Assembly (NCBI GenBank): GCA_964568825.1
Contig: CAZMSA010000087.1
Location: 1 to 15,821, forward strand
Length of the DNA: 15,821 nucleotides
Source: CAVVDT01 sp964568825
GTDB lineage: Bacteria; Pseudomonadota; Alphaproteobacteria; Rhizobiales; Aestuariivirgaceae
Direction of reading: 5' to 3'
Shown here: positions 14,092-15,821 of the stretch, piece after piece
How positions within the stretch are numbered: position 1 is the first letter of the stretch
Layout of the letters: each line of letters begins with the position of its first letter
Program-made: the position numbers and the translations under genes
Notes under the pieces: generated by a model
What the model saw: only the letters and a program-made list of their open reading frames with translations
What the model was told of the DNA's origin: nothing
The model's database searches: none

Positions 14092-15537
14092 CTACATATG
14101 GATCACCCGTCCATAGGCATCAAGCACGCTTTCATGCATCATCTCAGAAAGGGTGGGGTGCGGGAAGACGGTGTGCATCAGGTCTTCCTCGGTGGTCTCC
14201 AGTCCCATGGCGATGACAAACCCCTGGATGAGCTCTGTCACTTCCGCCCCTACCATGTGGGCGCCCAGAAGCTCGCCGGTCTTGGCGTTGAAGATGGTCT
14301 TGACCAGCCCCTGATCCTCGCCCAGCGCAATCGCCTTGCCGTTGCCGAGGAACGGAAAACGCCCGATCTTCACCTCGAAACCGGCCTCCTTGGCGCGCTT
14401 TTCGGTGAGGCCGACGGAGGCCACCTGCGGGTGGCAATAAGTGCACCCGGGGATGTGCTCCTTCTTCATGGGATGGACGTTTGGCAATCCCTTGATCTTT
14501 TCCACGCAGATGACGCCTTCGTGCTCAGCCTTGTGGGCGAGCATCGGCGGGCCGGCCACGTCGCCGATGGCATAGAGCCCGGCGACATTGGTGCGTCCGT
14601 AGCCGTCGATGACGATGCAGCCCTTTTCGGTCTTTACCCCCAGCGTCTCCAGCCCGAGCTTTTCGATGTTGCCGGTCACGCCGACCGCCGAGATCACCCG
14701 GTCGACGACAAGCTCGGATTTCTGGCCCTTGGCGTCCTCAATGCTGGCGGTGACGCTGTTGGCGGCCTTTTTCAGTCCCGCCACCTTGGCGCCGGTCATG
14801 ATTTTCAGCCCCTGCTTTTCAAGCTGCTTCCTGGCGATGCCGGCGATCTCGGTGTCTTCAACCGGCATGATCTGGTCGACGATCTCGACCACTGTAACAT
14901 CGACGCCCATGGCGTTGTAAAAGCTGGCGAATTCGATTCCGATAGCGCCCGATCCGACGACCAGCAGGGATTTCGGTATGGCGGGCGGCACCATGGCCTC
15001 GAAATAGGTCCACACCAGCTTGCCGTCAGGCTCGAGACCGGGCAGCACGCGCGGGCGTGCGCCGGTGGCGATGATGATGTGCCTGGCCTGATAGGTGCCC
15101 GGCCCCGATGTCCCCTTGGGCTCGGGATGTTGCGGCTCCATGGGCTTCTTGGCGCTCTTGGATACCACCACCTCGCCGGGCTTGGTCACCTTGGCCTCGC
15201 CCCAGATGACCGTCACCTTGTTCTTCTTCAAGAGGTGCCCGACGCCGCCGTTGAGCCGGCCCGAGACCTTGCGCGAGCGCTGCACCACGGCTGCGGCATC
15301 GAACCCGACCTTTTCAGCGCTGAGCCCGTAATCGCCGGCGTGGTTCATGTAATGGAAGATTTCTGCCGAGCGCAAAAGCGCCTTGGTCGGGATGCATCCC
15401 CAGTTGAGGCAGATGCCGCCCAGGTGCTCGCGCTCGACGATGGCGGTCCTGAAGCCCAGTTGCGCGGCGCGGATGGCCGTCACGTATCCCCCCGGCCCCG
15501 CACCGATGATCAAGATGTCGAAACTGGTGTCGCTCAT
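14092..15537 (-). CDS. lpdA: Dihydrolipoyl dehydrogenase (E3), PDH-type
   Basis: FAD enzyme that reoxidises dihydrolipoyl groups of 2-oxoacid dehydrogenase complexes and reduces NAD+. The 481-residue product has FAD-binding IGAGPGGYV (11-19), the redox disulfide C43/C48 in GGICLNWGCIPTK, the NAD-binding VVGSGAIGIEFASF, the FAD motif YAIGDVAG, and the catalytic pair H460/E465 in HPTLSE. An insertion rich in Lys and Pro (KKPMEPQHPEPKGTSGPGTY) before ATGARPR is typical of the alphaproteobacterial PDH-linked LpdA, as opposed to the shorter 2-oxoglutarate dehydrogenase type. GGAAGG precedes the ATG. E1 and E2 genes would normally be expected just upstream, but an enolase fragment lies there instead. 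Confidence 0.97.
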   Translation of the reverse strand: MSDTSFDILIIGAGPGGYVTAIRAAQLGFRTAIVEREHLGGICLNWGCIPTKALLRSAEIFHYMNHAGDYGLSAEKVGFDAAAVVQRSRKVSGRLNGGVGHLLKKNKVTVIWGEAKVTKPGEVVVSKSAKKPMEPQHPEPKGTSGPGTYQARHIIIATGARPRVLPGLEPDGKLVWTYFEAMVPPAIPKSLLVVGSGAIGIEFASFYNAMGVDVTVVEIVDQIMPVEDTEIAGIARKQLEKQGLKIMTGAKVAGLKKAANSVTASIEDAKGQKSELVVDRVISAVGVTGNIEKLGLETLGVKTEKGCIVIDGYGRTNVAGLYAIGDVAGPPMLAHKAEHEGVICVEKIKGLPNVHPMKKEHIPGCTYCHPQVASVGLTEKRAKEAGFEVKIGRFPFLGNGKAIALGEDQGLVKTIFNAKTGELLGAHMVGAEVTELIQGFVIAMGLETTEEDLMHTVFPHPTLSEMMHESVLDAYGRVIHM

Positions 15538-15686
15538 GCCCTTGCCTTCCCGTCATTGCCGCGCGGTTACAGCCATTTGCGAAGCGGATGGAATCCCCGA
15601 ATTCATCGATCAGGCTCAACACCTTATTGGGCAGGTGCCGCGATGGGAAGACGCAAACCCGAGGGGGCGCGCGGCCGCAGTCTTGC
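15538..15686 (-). other. Intergenic region between the enolase remnant and lpdA
   Basis: This 149-bp spacer contains the lpdA ribosome binding site. I see no recognisable remnant of pdhA, pdhB, pdhC or an ftsB-like gene, and no convincing terminator or promoter. It is the place where the usual pdh genes have been lost, moved or joined out by assembly. Confidence 0.5.
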
Positions 15687-15821
15687 TCAGCCCGCCTTCA
15701 GGACATCGCGACCGGCAAACCGTCCCTGCCCGTCCAGTTCTTCCTCGATGCTTATGAGCTGGTTGTACTTGGCCAGCCGGTCTTAACGGGCGAGCGACCC
15801 GGTCTTGATCTGCACTCAGTT
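15687..15821 (-). pseudogene. eno: Enolase, C-terminal remnant with in-frame stops (runs off right edge)
   Basis: The last 45 codons before the stop at 15687-15689 read QIKTGSLAR, stop, DRLAKYNQLI, SIEEEL, RFAGRDVL. This is unmistakably the enolase C-terminus, including the QIKTGSLAR and RLAKYNQL segments near the active-site end. Two in-frame stops interrupt it: TGA at 15816-15818, where relatives have Cys-Gly, and TAA at 15783-15785, where relatives have Ser. The ATA-AGC pair also stands where ATC-CGC (Ile-Arg) would be usual. Either this is a decayed duplicate of an essential gene or the sequence quality drops at this edge. The rest of the gene is outside the window. Confidence 0.75.

Noticed and set aside
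13975..15786. 603-residue open frame on the plus strand opposite lpdA
   Set aside because: It mirrors the lpdA coding sequence with no recognisable domains. Long antisense frames are expected in GC-rich genes, and lpdA is certain.

Overview
The window looks like chromosomal housekeeping sequence from an alphaproteobacterium, most likely order Hyphomicrobiales (Rhizobiales). The base composition is GC-rich. The order dusB-ntrB-ntrC-ntrY-ntrX-trkA-hfq-hflX, the fused ispDF gene, and the lpdA-lipA-ratA/COQ10-pncC string are all arrangements I know from that group. The genus cannot be fixed from the sequence alone.

Left two thirds (1-10172, all minus strand, so transcription runs right to left): dusB (GTG start) overlaps ntrB by 4 nt, and ntrB overlaps ntrC by 4 nt, giving one tightly coupled nitrogen-regulation operon. 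A gap of about 275 bp with a plausible promoter and two small palindromes separates it from ntrY-ntrX, which overlap by 11 nt. TrkA (potassium channel regulatory subunit) follows 61 bp later. A gap of about 316 bp holds two back-to-back long hairpins, then come hfq (RNA chaperone) and the 5' part of hflX (ribosome-associated GTPase), which runs off the left edge. NtrBC senses nitrogen status and drives sigma-54 promoters. NtrYX is the membrane-bound sister system, whose regulator here lacks the sigma-54-contacting GAFTGA loop.

Middle (10173-12016): a short divergent promoter region separates dusB from the plus-strand pair ispDF (MEP isoprenoid pathway) and pncC (CinA C-terminal type NMN amidohydrolase), which overlap by 8 nt. 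pncC converges on the ratA/COQ10-like gene with only 8 bp between their stop codons.

Right third (12014-15821, minus strand): lpdA (E3 dihydrolipoamide dehydrogenase of the pyruvate dehydrogenase type), two small GlsB/YeaQ/YmgE-type membrane proteins, lipA (lipoyl synthase) and ratA/COQ10 form a compact lipoate and respiration-related cluster. Both lipA and ratA appear to start at TTG. The right edge carries the last 45 codons of an enolase reading frame with two in-frame stop codons. It lies directly upstream of lpdA, where pdhABC would usually be expected.

Most of this is ordinary core genome. I found no mobile element, CRISPR array, RNA gene or unknown gene system. The places worth a second look are the broken enolase end and missing pdh genes, the twin hairpins between trkA and hfq, the lack of a standard start codon for hflX, the palindromes at the ntrYX and dusB promoters, and the paired GlsB-like genes inside the lipoate cluster.
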